Assembly (NCBI GenBank): GCA_028820215.1
Contig: JAPPKD010000278.1
Span: forward strand, 1 to 19,839
Source of the DNA: Spirochaetaceae bacterium
GTDB lineage: Bacteria > Spirochaetota > Spirochaetia > SZUA-6 > Bin103
Direction: 5' to 3'
DNA: 19,839 bases
Positions 1 through 7,656 of this stretch are shown one piece after another; position 1 is the stretch's first letter; each line of letters starts with the position of its first letter. Both the position numbers and the translations under genes were made by a program. Under the pieces are notes generated by a model, which was not told the DNA's origin, did not search any database, and worked only from the letters and a program-made list of their open reading frames with translations.

Positions 1-295
1 CGGCTTCAACTTGGTCCCGGAGACTGCCTGATTCTGCTTGTTTCTAAGGAGGAGCAGGTCGTATCACACGTCCGCGTCGGGCTGATTCAAGGGGCTGCCG
101 TTGCCGTAGGCGACCTTCTGCTGGAACAGCGGCTGCGCGTACGGGGACGCTCTGCCGGCTCATCACGACGACGTTCTCCGCCGCCAGCGCCCGTTCTCGG
201 GCAGAGCGCGCCTGGCCGTACGGAACATCGGTCATTATCCCGATGCCGGGCGCGAGATCGATGCGATGTGGAGCGACTTCGAAAGGACGCTATGA
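1..295 (+). CDS. Unrecognised protein, C-terminal fragment, apparently frameshifted
   Basis: This is the 3' part of a gene that begins before the window. Frame 1 reads as plausible protein from base 1 (GDCLILLVSKEEQVV, then GAAVAVGDLLLEQRLRV) to about base 142. Sense then moves to the +1 frame (HHDDVLRRQRPF, then GHYPDAGREIDAMWSDFERT), which stops at TGA 293-295. The switch falls at a GGGG run (143-146); removing one G joins the two halves. The end meets the stop codon of the convergent hydrolase gene (290-292), as expected for a real tail-to-tail junction. I do not recognise the family. Alternatively frame 1 simply runs on, staying open to about 474 antisense to the hydrolase, which is less likely. 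Coding potential was judged by eye only. Confidence 0.35.
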
Positions 296-1186
296 CGAGC
301 GCTGGTCGCGCACCAGCTCGCCGAACAGCTCGGGCTTGCGCGTGCGCAGCGTGTAGTTGGCGTAGCTGCGGGCCTTCGCCAGCAGCCCCGCATCCAGATC
401 GCAGACGATCATCTCGTCCCGGATCGCCTCGGTCTGCGCTTCGGCCAGGATCGAGCCGTCCGGTGCGAAGATGAGCGCCGCGCCGGGGTGGTGGGGCTGG
501 TTCACGTGGTCTTCGGGGTACCCCGGCACGGTGCCCGCTCGCCCCGCCTGGTCGGTCAGCATGCAGAAGCAGGCGTTCTCGATCGCCCGCATCGGATAGC
601 ACATCGCGAAGAAATCCCGGACGTGGCGGCGGGCGGCGGCCTGTGAGGCCGGCGTCTCGTCCCAGCGACCCTGGCGTGCGGCGTGCGGCATCAGGATGAC
701 GTCGGCTCCCTTGAGGGCGACGATGCGGGCGAGCTCCGGAAACTGGTTGTCGTAGCAGATGACGGTACCGACCCGGCACGCGCCGATGTCGAACACGGAG
801 ATGTCGCGCCCGCCGGCATAGAACAGCCCCTCGTCGCGCGAAAGATGGATCTTGCGCTGCTTGCCGATGAAGCCGTCCGGGCCGAGCAACACCTGCGTGT
901 TGTAGACGACGTCGCGCTCCTTCTCGCTGAGCCCGACCGACAGGAACAGCTTGCAGCGCGCCGCGATCTCGGCCAGCCGGCGGACGCTCGGGCCGTCGGG
1001 AACCGGCTCGGCCAGCTCCCAGGTGTCAGGGTTGCAGTGGCCGTGCACCACCAGCTCCGGGAACAGCACCAGCTCGGCGCGCTCGGCTGCGGCCTGTTCG
1101 CTGAATTCGCCGATCCGGTCCAGGATCTCGGCGGTCTTCCCGAACGGGCTGTTCATGCTGACGGCGGCTACGCGGATCGACTGCAT
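290..1186 (-). CDS. Carbon-nitrogen hydrolase (nitrilase superfamily)
   Basis: A 298-residue protein of the nitrilase/amidase superfamily, which cleaves non-peptide C-N bonds in amides, carbamoyl compounds or nitriles. The family's Glu-Lys-Cys triad is visible: E44 in LFPELVVHG, K112 in KQRKIHLS and nucleophile C144 in TVICYDNQFPE. Length is normal for a single-domain enzyme and there is no signal peptide, so it should be cytoplasmic. The N-terminus (MQSIRVAAVSMNS) is the usual first beta strand, supporting this ATG. It starts 18 bp after the stop of the dihydrolipoyl dehydrogenase gene on the same strand and is probably co-transcribed with it. The sequence does not fix the substrate; an N-carbamoyl amino acid amidohydrolase or a similar amidase is possible. 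The superfamily call is secure. Confidence 0.93.
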   Translation of the reverse strand: MQSIRVAAVSMNSPFGKTAEILDRIGEFSEQAAAERAELVLFPELVVHGHCNPDTWELAEPVPDGPSVRRLAEIAARCKLFLSVGLSEKERDVVYNTQVLLGPDGFIGKQRKIHLSRDEGLFYAGGRDISVFDIGACRVGTVICYDNQFPELARIVALKGADVILMPHAARQGRWDETPASQAAARRHVRDFFAMCYPMRAIENACFCMLTDQAGRAGTVPGYPEDHVNQPHHPGAALIFAPDGSILAEAQTEAIRDEMIVCDLDAGLLAKARSYANYTLRTRKPELFGELVRDQRSS

Positions 1187-1204
1187 CGGGAACCGCCTGG
1201 CCTG

Positions 1205-2620
1205 TTACCGGCGCGGCCGGAAGATGTGAGTGGCGGTGCCGAACAGGACCTCGCTCGCCTCCATCAGCGTCTCGGACAGAGTCGGATGGGGGTGGATCGT
1301 CAGCCGCATGTCGGTGGCGACCGCGCCCATCTCGATGGCGAGCACCGCCTCCGCGATCATCTCGCCGGCGCCGGGACCGGCGATGCCGCAGCCGAGCACC
1401 CGCTCGTTGCCGGGGTCGACCAGCAGCTTGGTGAGCCCTTCGGAGCGGCCCAGCGTGGTCGCGCGCCCCGAGGCGCCCCACGGGAAGCGGGCCACCTCCA
1501 CGTCGCGGCCGTGCGCCTTGGCCTCGGTCTCGGTCAGCCCGCACCAGGCGATCTCGGGATCGGTGAACACCACGGCGGGAATGGCCTGCGGCTCGAAGGC
1601 CACCCGCTTGCCGGCCGCCGCCTCGGCGGCGACGCGCCCCTCGTGCGAGGCCTTGTGCGCCAGCATGGGCTGTCCGGCCACGTCGCCGACGGCGAAGATC
1701 GTCGGATCGCCGGTGCGCTGCTGGTCGTCGTGCTCGATGAATCCGTCAGGACCGACCGTGACGCCGGTGTGCTCCAGGCCGAGGTCGCCGGTGTTCGGCA
1801 CGCGGCCGACGCTCACCAGCATCCGGTCGTAGGTCTTGGTGCCGTCGGCCGCTCCCGACAGGGTCACCGCCAGCCCGCGCTCGGTCTCTTCCACCGCGTC
1901 CACCCGCGTGCCGGTGTGGATGGCGGCCAGCGAGCCGCGCAAGCGCCGCTCCAGGATGCCGACCAGGTCGCGGTCGACCCCGGGCAGCAGGCCGTCGGTC
2001 ATCTCCACCACGGTCACGGCGCTGCCGAGCGCGGCGTAGGCGCTGCCGAGCTCCAGCCCGATGTAGCCGCCGCCCACCACCAGCAGCCGCTTGGGCACGT
2101 CGGGCAGCTCCAGCGCGGAAGTGGAGTCCAGGACGCGATCCGAGTCGAGGGCCAGTGCCGGCACCACCGCCGGCCGCGATCCCGTGGAGACGACGGCGTG
2201 ATCGAAACCGACGCGCTGCTCGCCCGCGTCCGTGGTCACGGCGATCTCCCGGGAGCCTGAAAAGCGGCCGCGGCCCTGCAGCAGCGTCACCTTGCGCTGC
2301 CTGGCCAGCGACCCCAAGCCGCCGGTCATGCGCCCGACCACGGACTCCTTCCAGCCGCGCACCTTGTCCAGGTCGATGCGGGGTTTGGTGAAGCGGACCC
2401 CCCATTCCTCCGCGTCCCTGGCGTCGCCGATCACCTTGGCGACGTGCAGGAGCGCCTTGGACGGGATGCAGCCGCGGTACAGGCATACGCCGCCCGGATT
2501 CGGCGCCTCATCGATCAGGGTCACCGACAGCCCGAGATCGGCCGCCAGGAAGGCCGCGGCATAGCCGCCGGGTCCTCCGCCCAGGACCACCAGCCGTTGC
2601 GTGCTCACCGCGCGTATCAT
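1205..2620 (-). CDS. lpdA: Dihydrolipoyl dehydrogenase (E3)
   Basis: A FAD-dependent pyridine nucleotide-disulfide oxidoreductase, E3 of 2-oxoacid dehydrogenase complexes or of the glycine cleavage system. It reoxidises dihydrolipoyl groups with NAD+. Visible in order: the FAD dinucleotide-binding loop GGGPGGYAAA near the N-terminus, the redox-active pair in GGVCLYRGCIPSK, the NAD-binding loop VGGGYIGLELG, the second FAD motif FAVGDVA, and the C-terminal catalytic His-Glu segment HPHPTLSE. About 470 residues, the normal length. Start is uncertain: ATG at 2620 is given; GTG at 2608 (VSTQRLVV) or ATG at 2644 are possible, and none has a clear Shine-Dalgarno. No E1 or E2 subunit gene lies in the window, so the partner complex is unknown. 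The nitrilase-family gene follows after 18 bp. Confidence 0.95.
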   Translation of the reverse strand: MIRAVSTQRLVVLGGGPGGYAAAFLAADLGLSVTLIDEAPNPGGVCLYRGCIPSKALLHVAKVIGDARDAEEWGVRFTKPRIDLDKVRGWKESVVGRMTGGLGSLARQRKVTLLQGRGRFSGSREIAVTTDAGEQRVGFDHAVVSTGSRPAVVPALALDSDRVLDSTSALELPDVPKRLLVVGGGYIGLELGSAYAALGSAVTVVEMTDGLLPGVDRDLVGILERRLRGSLAAIHTGTRVDAVEETERGLAVTLSGAADGTKTYDRMLVSVGRVPNTGDLGLEHTGVTVGPDGFIEHDDQQRTGDPTIFAVGDVAGQPMLAHKASHEGRVAAEAAAGKRVAFEPQAIPAVVFTDPEIAWCGLTETEAKAHGRDVEVARFPWGASGRATTLGRSEGLTKLLVDPGNERVLGCGIAGPGAGEMIAEAVLAIEMGAVATDMRLTIHPHPTLSETLMEASEVLFGTATHIFRPRR

Positions 2621-2719
2621 CGCCACGCGGGGCCGGCAGGGCAAGCGCCGCCGCAGGTGGCCGTGCGGGGCGTCCGTTCAAGACCGCCGCCATGCGCACA
2701 CGACGGCTCTGAACGGTGG

Positions 2720-2740
2720 TATATTCCGGGCACGGGAGGA
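2720..2740 (+). promoter_or_regulatory. Candidate -10 element and ribosome binding site of the small membrane protein gene
   Basis: TATATT at 2720-2725 stands out in GC-rich surroundings. GGGAGGA at 2734-2740 lies 7 nt before the ATG at 2748, a good Shine-Dalgarno. No convincing -35 hexamer is seen at normal spacing, so the promoter is tentative. The ribosome binding site is firm and fixes the start. Confidence 0.45.
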
Positions 2741-2747
2741 CTCGAAG

Positions 2748-2999
2748 ATGACGATCATCCTGAGCATCGCGATCATGATCGCCGTGGTGGCGGCGTTGTC
2801 GATCAAGGTGCTGCTCGGGCGCGAGCGCGAGGTGAAGCGCTTCGGCTGCGGCAGCTTCTCTCCCGCGGGGCCTGCCGGCCCCGGTCCGGCGTCCTCGACC
2901 TGCGGCGTGTGCGGGGCGGAGGAAGGCGAAGCGTGCAGGAACGAGGAAGATTCCCTGGCGGCCCCTTCCGCCGATCGCGACGACTTCTCGCGCAACTGA
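2748..2999 (+). CDS. Small Cys-rich membrane protein, NqrM-like (DUF539-like)
   Basis: An 83-residue protein with one N-terminal membrane segment (about residues 3-23, TIILSIAIMIAVVAAL), a short basic turn (GREREVKR), then a soluble tail with four cysteines: FGCGS, TCGVCG and EACRN. One membrane helix followed by clustered Cys resembles NqrM, the small factor that helps insert iron into the Na+-translocating NADH:quinone reductase. This is a topology-based resemblance; I cannot confirm family membership and no nqr genes are in the window. The start is set by GGGAGGA 7 nt upstream. folC follows after 49 bp on the same strand. Alternatives are an unrelated small membrane metal-binding protein. 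The gene itself is credible; the function is weak. Confidence 0.65.
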   Translation: MTIILSIAIMIAVVAALSIKVLLGREREVKRFGCGSFSPAGPAGPGPASSTCGVCGAEEGEACRNEEDSLAAPSADRDDFSRN

Positions 3000-3048
3000 G
3001 TCCCGGCGGCCGGCGACGGACCGGCCGGCCCACGGAACGGCACCGCCG

Positions 3049-4479
3049 ATGAACGATGCCTCCGCGTCCTCCGGTCACTACCGCCGTGCGGTCGACCGGC
3101 TCATGGGGCTGGCCGACTTCGAGCGCGCCCGCCACAGCCCGGCACACCGTACCTTCCGGCTCGACCGCATCCGCGCGCTCCTGGAGCGGCTCGGCGATCC
3201 GCACCTGCGGGTGCCGACCCTGCACGTCACCGGCACCAACGGCAAGGGCAGCACCTCGGCGATGCTGAGCTCGATGCTGCAGGCGCACGGCCTGCGGGTC
3301 GGGCTGTACACCTCGCCGCACCTGCTGCGGGTGACCGAGCGCATCCGCCACGGCCTGGATCCGATCGACCTGGCGACGTTCGCGCGGCTCGTCGACGCGG
3401 TCTGGGGTCCGCTGCAACAGGTCGCGCGGGACACGCCGTACGGGGAGCCGACCACGGTGGAAGCGCTCACCGCCATGGCGCTGCTGCACTTCCGGGATGC
3501 CGGCGTCGACGCGCAGGTGATCGAGGTCGGCCTGGGCGGTGAGCTCGACTCCACCAACGTGGTGGCGCCGTCGGTCTGCGCGATCACGAACATCAGCTTC
3601 GATCACGTCGCCGTGCTCGGGCCCACCATCGAGAGCATCGCCCGCGCCAAGGCCGGCATCATCAAGCCGGGGGTGCCGGTGGTGCTCGCGCCGCAGATGG
3701 AGGGCGCCCTGGAGGTGGCCCTGGGCGTTGCCGCCCGGCAGCGGGCGCCGGTCACGCAGGTCGGCAGCGACGTCCGCTGGGCGGTCGACGATGCGGCGGA
3801 TAACCGGCAGAAGCTGCGGGTGGAGACCGGCCGCGCACGCTACCGGGTCGATCTGCCGCTGGACGGCGACTACCAGGGGGAAAACGCCGCGGTGGCAGTC
3901 GCCGCGTGCGAGATCTTCCTGGGCGAGCGCCTGGACCATGAGGCGGTGCTGCGCGGTCTGGCGGGCGTGCGCTGGCCCGGCCGGCTGGAGCGCATGCGCT
4001 GGCGCGGCGTGCAGGTGATCGTCGACGGCGCGCACAGCCCGTACGCCATGCAGCGCATGGTGGGCGCGCTTGCCGGGCGGGTCGATCCTGCGCGGACCGT
4101 CGCCGTGGTCGGTGCCCTCACCGGTCACGACCTGATGGAGACCCTGCAGCCGCTGCGCCGCCTCACCGGCCGCGCCTACGCCGTGCGGTCGCACCACCCG
4201 CGCGCCGAGCGCCCCGAGGCGGTGGCCCGGGCGCTGGAGCAGGAGGGCTTCACGGTGCTCGGCATCGACGGCGACGTCGCAGCCGCCACCGCCGCCGCGG
4301 CCGCCGGGACCGCGGCCGGCGGGCCGCCGCACACCGTCATCGCCACCGGGTCGCTGTCGGTGGCCGCCGAGGTGATCGCCTGCGTGCGCGGCATCGAGAT
4401 CGAGACCTATCCGACCATCCGCGGCCGGTCGACGGACCCCGCCGAGCGCCCGGCGGACCACCCGCATACGGTTCGCTGA
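3049..4479 (+). CDS. folC: Folylpolyglutamate synthase / dihydrofolate synthase
   Basis: A Mur-ligase-family ATP-dependent enzyme of 476 residues that adds glutamate to dihydropteroate and to folates in the cytoplasm. Seen: the P-loop VTGTNGKGS at about residues 60-68, TSPHL at 88-92, the conserved GELDSTN region, SFDHVAVLG followed by the lysine-bearing AKAGIIKPG segment, and the C-terminal ligase motif DGAHSP (the more usual bacterial form is DGAHNP). Length is slightly above the usual 420-440, partly from an Ala-rich stretch near residues 408-425 and a 20-residue tail. Start ATG 3049 has only a weak ribosome binding site. The M48 protease gene follows 10 bp after the stop, so the two are probably one transcription unit. 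Confidence 0.95.
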   Translation: MNDASASSGHYRRAVDRLMGLADFERARHSPAHRTFRLDRIRALLERLGDPHLRVPTLHVTGTNGKGSTSAMLSSMLQAHGLRVGLYTSPHLLRVTERIRHGLDPIDLATFARLVDAVWGPLQQVARDTPYGEPTTVEALTAMALLHFRDAGVDAQVIEVGLGGELDSTNVVAPSVCAITNISFDHVAVLGPTIESIARAKAGIIKPGVPVVLAPQMEGALEVALGVAARQRAPVTQVGSDVRWAVDDAADNRQKLRVETGRARYRVDLPLDGDYQGENAAVAVAACEIFLGERLDHEAVLRGLAGVRWPGRLERMRWRGVQVIVDGAHSPYAMQRMVGALAGRVDPARTVAVVGALTGHDLMETLQPLRRLTGRAYAVRSHHPRAERPEAVARALEQEGFTVLGIDGDVAAATAAAAAGTAAGGPPHTVIATGSLSVAAEVIACVRGIEIETYPTIRGRSTDPAERPADHPHTVR

Positions 4480-4489
4480 GGGACCGGAG

Positions 4490-5737
4490 GTGAGCAGCTC
4501 GGCGATCCTGGCGCTGTACCTGGTGCTGTTCGTGCTGCAGCGGGCGGTGGAGAGCGGCCTGGGCGTCCTCAACCTCCGGCACGGCCGCGCGCAGGACGCG
4601 CCGCCGCCGGCGCTGTCCGGCGCGGTCGACGGCGACACCCACGCGCGCATGCGCGAGTACACGCAGACGCGCGGGCGGTTCGCGCTGCTCACCGACACGG
4701 TGGCGGCCGTCGCGGTGCTGGCCGTGGTGCTGAGCGGCGTGCTCGGCACGCTCGACCGTGCGGTCGGGCAGCTCGCCCTGCATCCCTACCTGTCGGGCGG
4801 GATCTACGTGCTGGCCGTGGGCGCCTTCTTCACGGTGATAGGCATCCCGGCGGCGCTCTACTCGCAGTTCGTGATCGAGCAGCGCTTCGGCTTCAACCGC
4901 ACGACCCTCGGGCTGTTCCTGCTGGACCGGCTGAAGGGCGGTCTCATCTCCCTGGTCATCAGCGCGATCGTCCTGCTGGTGCTGTTCGCCTTCATGGACC
5001 GTGCCGGCAGCCTCTGGTGGCTGTACGCGGGCGGCGTGATCATCGCTTTCCAGTTCGTGCTGATGGTGCTCTTCCCGACGGTGATCGCGCCGCTGTTCAA
5101 CCGCTTCGTCCCGGTCGACGAGGGCGAGGTGCGGACGCGGCTGGCGGAGCTGGCGCGGCGGCTGGGCTACCGCCTGCGCGGCATCTTCGTGATGGACGGC
5201 AGCAAGCGCTCCAAGCACAGCAACGCGTACTTCACCGGTTTGGGCCCGGTGAAGCGCATCGTGCTCTTCGACACGCTGCTCGACCAGCTCGATCCGGGCG
5301 AGATCGAGGCCGTGGTCGCGCACGAGATCGGCCACGAACGCCTGCGCCACATCCCGCAGCGGCTGGCGCTGTCGGTGGTCGCCACGGTGGCGGCGCTCTG
5401 GGTCCTGAGCCTGGTGCTGGACCACGCGCCGCTGTTCGCGGCGTTCGGCATCGGCCAGCCCAGCCACCACGCGGCGCTGGTGCTGTTCAGCCTGCTGGCC
5501 GGGCCCTTCACGTTCTGGCTGGGGCCGCTGTCGGCGCTGTGGTCGCGCCGGCACGAGTACGCCGCCGACCGCTTCGCCGCGAAGGCGGTCGATTCACCGG
5601 AGCCGCTGTCCGGTGCCCTGATCAAGCTCAGCCGCGACAACCTCGCCAACCTGGCCCCCCACCCGTGGTACAGCTTCTACCACTACTCGCATCCGACCCT
5701 GGTCGAGCGGCTGGCGGCGCTGCAGGCAGCAGCCTGA
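4490..5737 (+). CDS. M48 family membrane metalloprotease (Ste24/CAAX prenyl protease 1 type)
   Basis: A 415-residue integral membrane zinc protease. Several hydrophobic segments are clear (about residues 5-20, 70-87, 103-125, 150-168, 178-198, 294-311 and 328-347). The zinc-binding HEIGH lies at 278-282 within EAVVAHEIGHERLRH. The third zinc ligand is E356 in RRHEYAADRFA. The conserved NAYFTGLGPVKRIVLFDTLL strand precedes the active site. This is the Ste24-type architecture; bacterial members probably act in membrane protein quality control. CAAX processing is not expected in bacteria. The start is GTG at 4490, with GGAGG almost abutting it (4487-4491), which is unusually tight spacing. It lies 10 bp after folC. 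Confidence 0.93.
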   Translation: MSSSAILALYLVLFVLQRAVESGLGVLNLRHGRAQDAPPPALSGAVDGDTHARMREYTQTRGRFALLTDTVAAVAVLAVVLSGVLGTLDRAVGQLALHPYLSGGIYVLAVGAFFTVIGIPAALYSQFVIEQRFGFNRTTLGLFLLDRLKGGLISLVISAIVLLVLFAFMDRAGSLWWLYAGGVIIAFQFVLMVLFPTVIAPLFNRFVPVDEGEVRTRLAELARRLGYRLRGIFVMDGSKRSKHSNAYFTGLGPVKRIVLFDTLLDQLDPGEIEAVVAHEIGHERLRHIPQRLALSVVATVAALWVLSLVLDHAPLFAAFGIGQPSHHAALVLFSLLAGPFTFWLGPLSALWSRRHEYAADRFAAKAVDSPEPLSGALIKLSRDNLANLAPHPWYSFYHYSHPTLVERLAALQAAA

Positions 5738-5833
5738 CCGGGCTGTCGGGCTTCCGTGGCGGCTACGGGCGGCCGCTTGGCCTTCATTGACCCCTCCATG
5801 GTGCCCTGGTCGAGCGGGCAGGGCGTCCGGCCG

Positions 5834-6616
5834 ATGCTGACCGCCGCCGCCCTGGCGCTCGTCGTGGTGGCGCTCGCTGGCGCATGGATGGGACTGCAGC
5901 GGCGCGTGATCTACCCGCGGCCGCGGCATCCCGCGCCGCCCGAGCTCCCGGCCGGCACCGAGACGGTGTGGCTCGGTCGGGGCCGGGATGTGGAGGCGTG
6001 GTTTCTCGCTCCCGCTGCCCGCGCACCGTTTCCGGTGGTGATGTTCATGCACGGCAACGGCGAGCTGATCGACGACCACGTCGACATGCTGGAGCTGACC
6101 GGGGAGGGTCTGGGCGTGCTGCTGGTCGAATACCCCGGCTACGGGCGCTCGGGAGGCAGGCCGAACCAACGGTCGATCGCCGCCGCCGTGGTCGCGGCGT
6201 TCGACTACCTCGACGCGCAGCCGCAGGTCGACGCGGAGCGCATCGTCGCGTACGGGCGATCCATCGGCGGCGGCGCCGCGTGCGCCCTGGCCGCCGTCCG
6301 CCCGGTGGCGGCGCTGGTGCTGGAGTCGAGCTTCACCCGCCTGGCCGACCTGATGCCGCGGTTCGTGCCGCGCGCGCTGATGCTCGACCGGTTCGACAAC
6401 CTCGCGGTCGTCGCGGCAGGGGACTCGCCGGTGCTGGTCCTGCACGGCGAGCGGGACCGGATCATCCCGTACGCGCACGGTCAGGCGCTCGCGCGGGCCG
6501 CCGGCACCACGCCGGTCCCGATGCCGTGCGGGCACAACGACTGTCCCACGCCGCTGCACGACGTCCTCCGGTTTCTCCGGGAGCACGGCATCCTCCCCGG
6601 AGGCGCCGGCCGCTGA
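5834..6616 (+). CDS. Alpha/beta hydrolase, membrane-anchored (BEM46/FrsA-like)
   Basis: Serine hydrolase fold, 260 residues from this ATG. An N-terminal hydrophobic segment (about residues 4-20) should anchor it in the membrane or act as an uncleaved signal. Seen: oxyanion-hole motif MHGNGE at 72-77, EYPGYGRSGG, the nucleophile elbow YGRSIGGG with S143, the acid in LHGERDRIIPY, and the C-terminal His in CGHND. This layout matches the BEM46/ABHD13 group, mostly uncharacterised esterases or thioesterases. ATG 5834 is preferred because it begins just before the membrane segment. ATG 5798 and GTG 5756 are in-frame alternatives without ribosome binding sites. It follows the M48 gene after about 96 bp and may share its transcript. 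Substrate unknown. Confidence 0.9.
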   Translation: MLTAAALALVVVALAGAWMGLQRRVIYPRPRHPAPPELPAGTETVWLGRGRDVEAWFLAPAARAPFPVVMFMHGNGELIDDHVDMLELTGEGLGVLLVEYPGYGRSGGRPNQRSIAAAVVAAFDYLDAQPQVDAERIVAYGRSIGGGAACALAAVRPVAALVLESSFTRLADLMPRFVPRALMLDRFDNLAVVAAGDSPVLVLHGERDRIIPYAHGQALARAAGTTPVPMPCGHNDCPTPLHDVLRFLREHGILPGGAGR

Positions 6617-6626
6617 TCAATCGAAC

Positions 6627-6883
6627 GTGATCGAAAACAGCTCCGCGCTGCGCAGCGTGACGTGCAACGAACCACATTGAGGGAGATACGTTCTACGGGT
6701 TTCACATTCACCGTGCGACGGAGCGCTACCAGATGCTTGGGAGCGCGCGAAGACGCATACGCCGAGCCGACGGATCGATACGGATCGTACTACGATGCTT
6801 TTCGCTGTCTGCTCAAGGACGTGAGCTTCCGTGTTCCTTCGAAACAGCAGGGCGACCTGTTCGAAGGGGAGGTAGGGCCATGA
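6627..6883 (+). pseudogene. Small unrecognised ORF, frameshifted, first gene of the DUF1828-NUDIX cassette
   Basis: The 3' half reads convincingly as protein (AREDAYAEPTDRYGS, YYDAFRCLLKDVSF) and ends at TGA 6881-6883, which overlaps the ATG (6880) of the DUF1828 gene by 4 nt, a sign of translational coupling. Upstream, sensible coding moves to another frame (GDTFYGFHIHRATERYQMLG). Dropping one G from GGG 6739-6741 joins the two as QMLGAREDAYAEP. A further frame from GTG 6627 (IENSSALRSV) ends at TGA 6678-6680 and would join if one T of 6677-6678 were extra. The intact product would be about 85 residues. Alternatively one uninterrupted frame from about 6662 is the true gene. Family not recognised. 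Confidence 0.4.
6646..6657. repeat. 12-bp perfect palindrome
   Basis: CGCTGCGCAGCG is self-complementary over 12 bases. It sits between the end of the alpha/beta hydrolase gene (6616) and the cassette. It could be an operator for the cassette or a chance GC palindrome. There is no T tract, so it is unlikely to be an intrinsic terminator. Confidence 0.4.
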
Positions 6884-7656
6884 CCATGCATGCCGTAGCG
6901 CACGACTTTCACGCGAAGGTATCCGCCAAGGTAAGACTGGCTGGGGAGGGAGTGGACCGGTACCGCGTGTTCACGCCGTTTCTGTTCGAAGACGGCGATC
7001 ACCTGTCCATCGTCCTCAAGAGGGACGGAGCGCAGTGGGTGCTCTCCGATGAGGCGCACACATACATGCACCTTACCTATGATCTGGAGGAGCGGGACAT
7101 GCAGCGCGGAACGCGGCAGCAGATCATCTCCAACGCGCTGTCCACGTTCCAGGTGGAAGATCGTGAAGGCGAGCTGGTCCTCGCCGTGCCCGACGAACGG
7201 TACGGGGATGCTCTCTACTCCTTCGTTCAGGCGCTGCTCAAGATCAGCGATGTGTCGTTTCTGTCTCGGGAACGAGTGCGGTCCACCTTCATGGAGGATT
7301 TTCGGGCTCTCCTGAGCGAAGCGGCGCCTGAAGAACGCCGCCACTTCGACTGGAGCGATCCCGAGCACGATCCTAAAGGCATATATCCAGTCGACTGCCG
7401 CATCAACGGTATGCGACGGCCCCTCTTCATCCACGGCCTCACGAACGACGGGAGGACAAGAGACGCCACGATTGCATTGCTGCAGTTTGAGAAGTGGGAT
7501 CTCAAGTTCCGTTCCTTGGCGATATTCGAGGACCAGGAGTTGATCAACCGCAAGGTGTTGGCTCGCTTCAGCGACGTCTGTGAGAAGCAGTTTTCGAGCC
7601 TGACCGCGAATCGGGACCGCATCACTCGCTTCCTTCAGGAGAGCATCGCGGAGTGA
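6880..7656 (+). CDS. DUF1828 domain protein (DUF1828/DUF1829 type)
   Basis: A 258-residue soluble protein. The N-terminal half matches my recollection of DUF1828: FLFEDGDHLSIVLKRDG followed by WVLSDEAHTYMHLTYDLEERD (about residues 29-74), then an ISNALSTFQVEDREGELVLAV segment. The C-terminal half (from about residue 125) contains VDCRINGMRRPLFIHGL and LLQFEKWDLKFRSLAIFEDQELI, the DUF1829-like part. No biochemical function of the family is known to me. Start ATG 6880 overlaps the upstream ORF stop (ATGA) and has GGGGAGG about 9 nt upstream. An ATG at 6733 is in frame but overlaps the upstream coding. The stop overlaps the GTG of the NUDIX gene by 4 nt. Codon use is less GC-rich than in the flanking genes. 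Confidence 0.85.
   Translation: MTMHAVAHDFHAKVSAKVRLAGEGVDRYRVFTPFLFEDGDHLSIVLKRDGAQWVLSDEAHTYMHLTYDLEERDMQRGTRQQIISNALSTFQVEDREGELVLAVPDERYGDALYSFVQALLKISDVSFLSRERVRSTFMEDFRALLSEAAPEERRHFDWSDPEHDPKGIYPVDCRINGMRRPLFIHGLTNDGRTRDATIALLQFEKWDLKFRSLAIFEDQELINRKVLARFSDVCEKQFSSLTANRDRITRFLQESIAE

Noticed and set aside
683..2260. 525-codon open frame on the plus strand
   Set aside because: It lies antisense to the nitrilase-family and dihydrolipoyl dehydrogenase genes, is rich in Arg/His/Ala/Gly, and shows no family motif. Long antisense frames are expected at this GC content.
2803..4749. 648-codon open frame on the minus strand
   Set aside because: It is the complement of folC and neighbours; composition is typical of a GC-driven shadow and no motif is seen.
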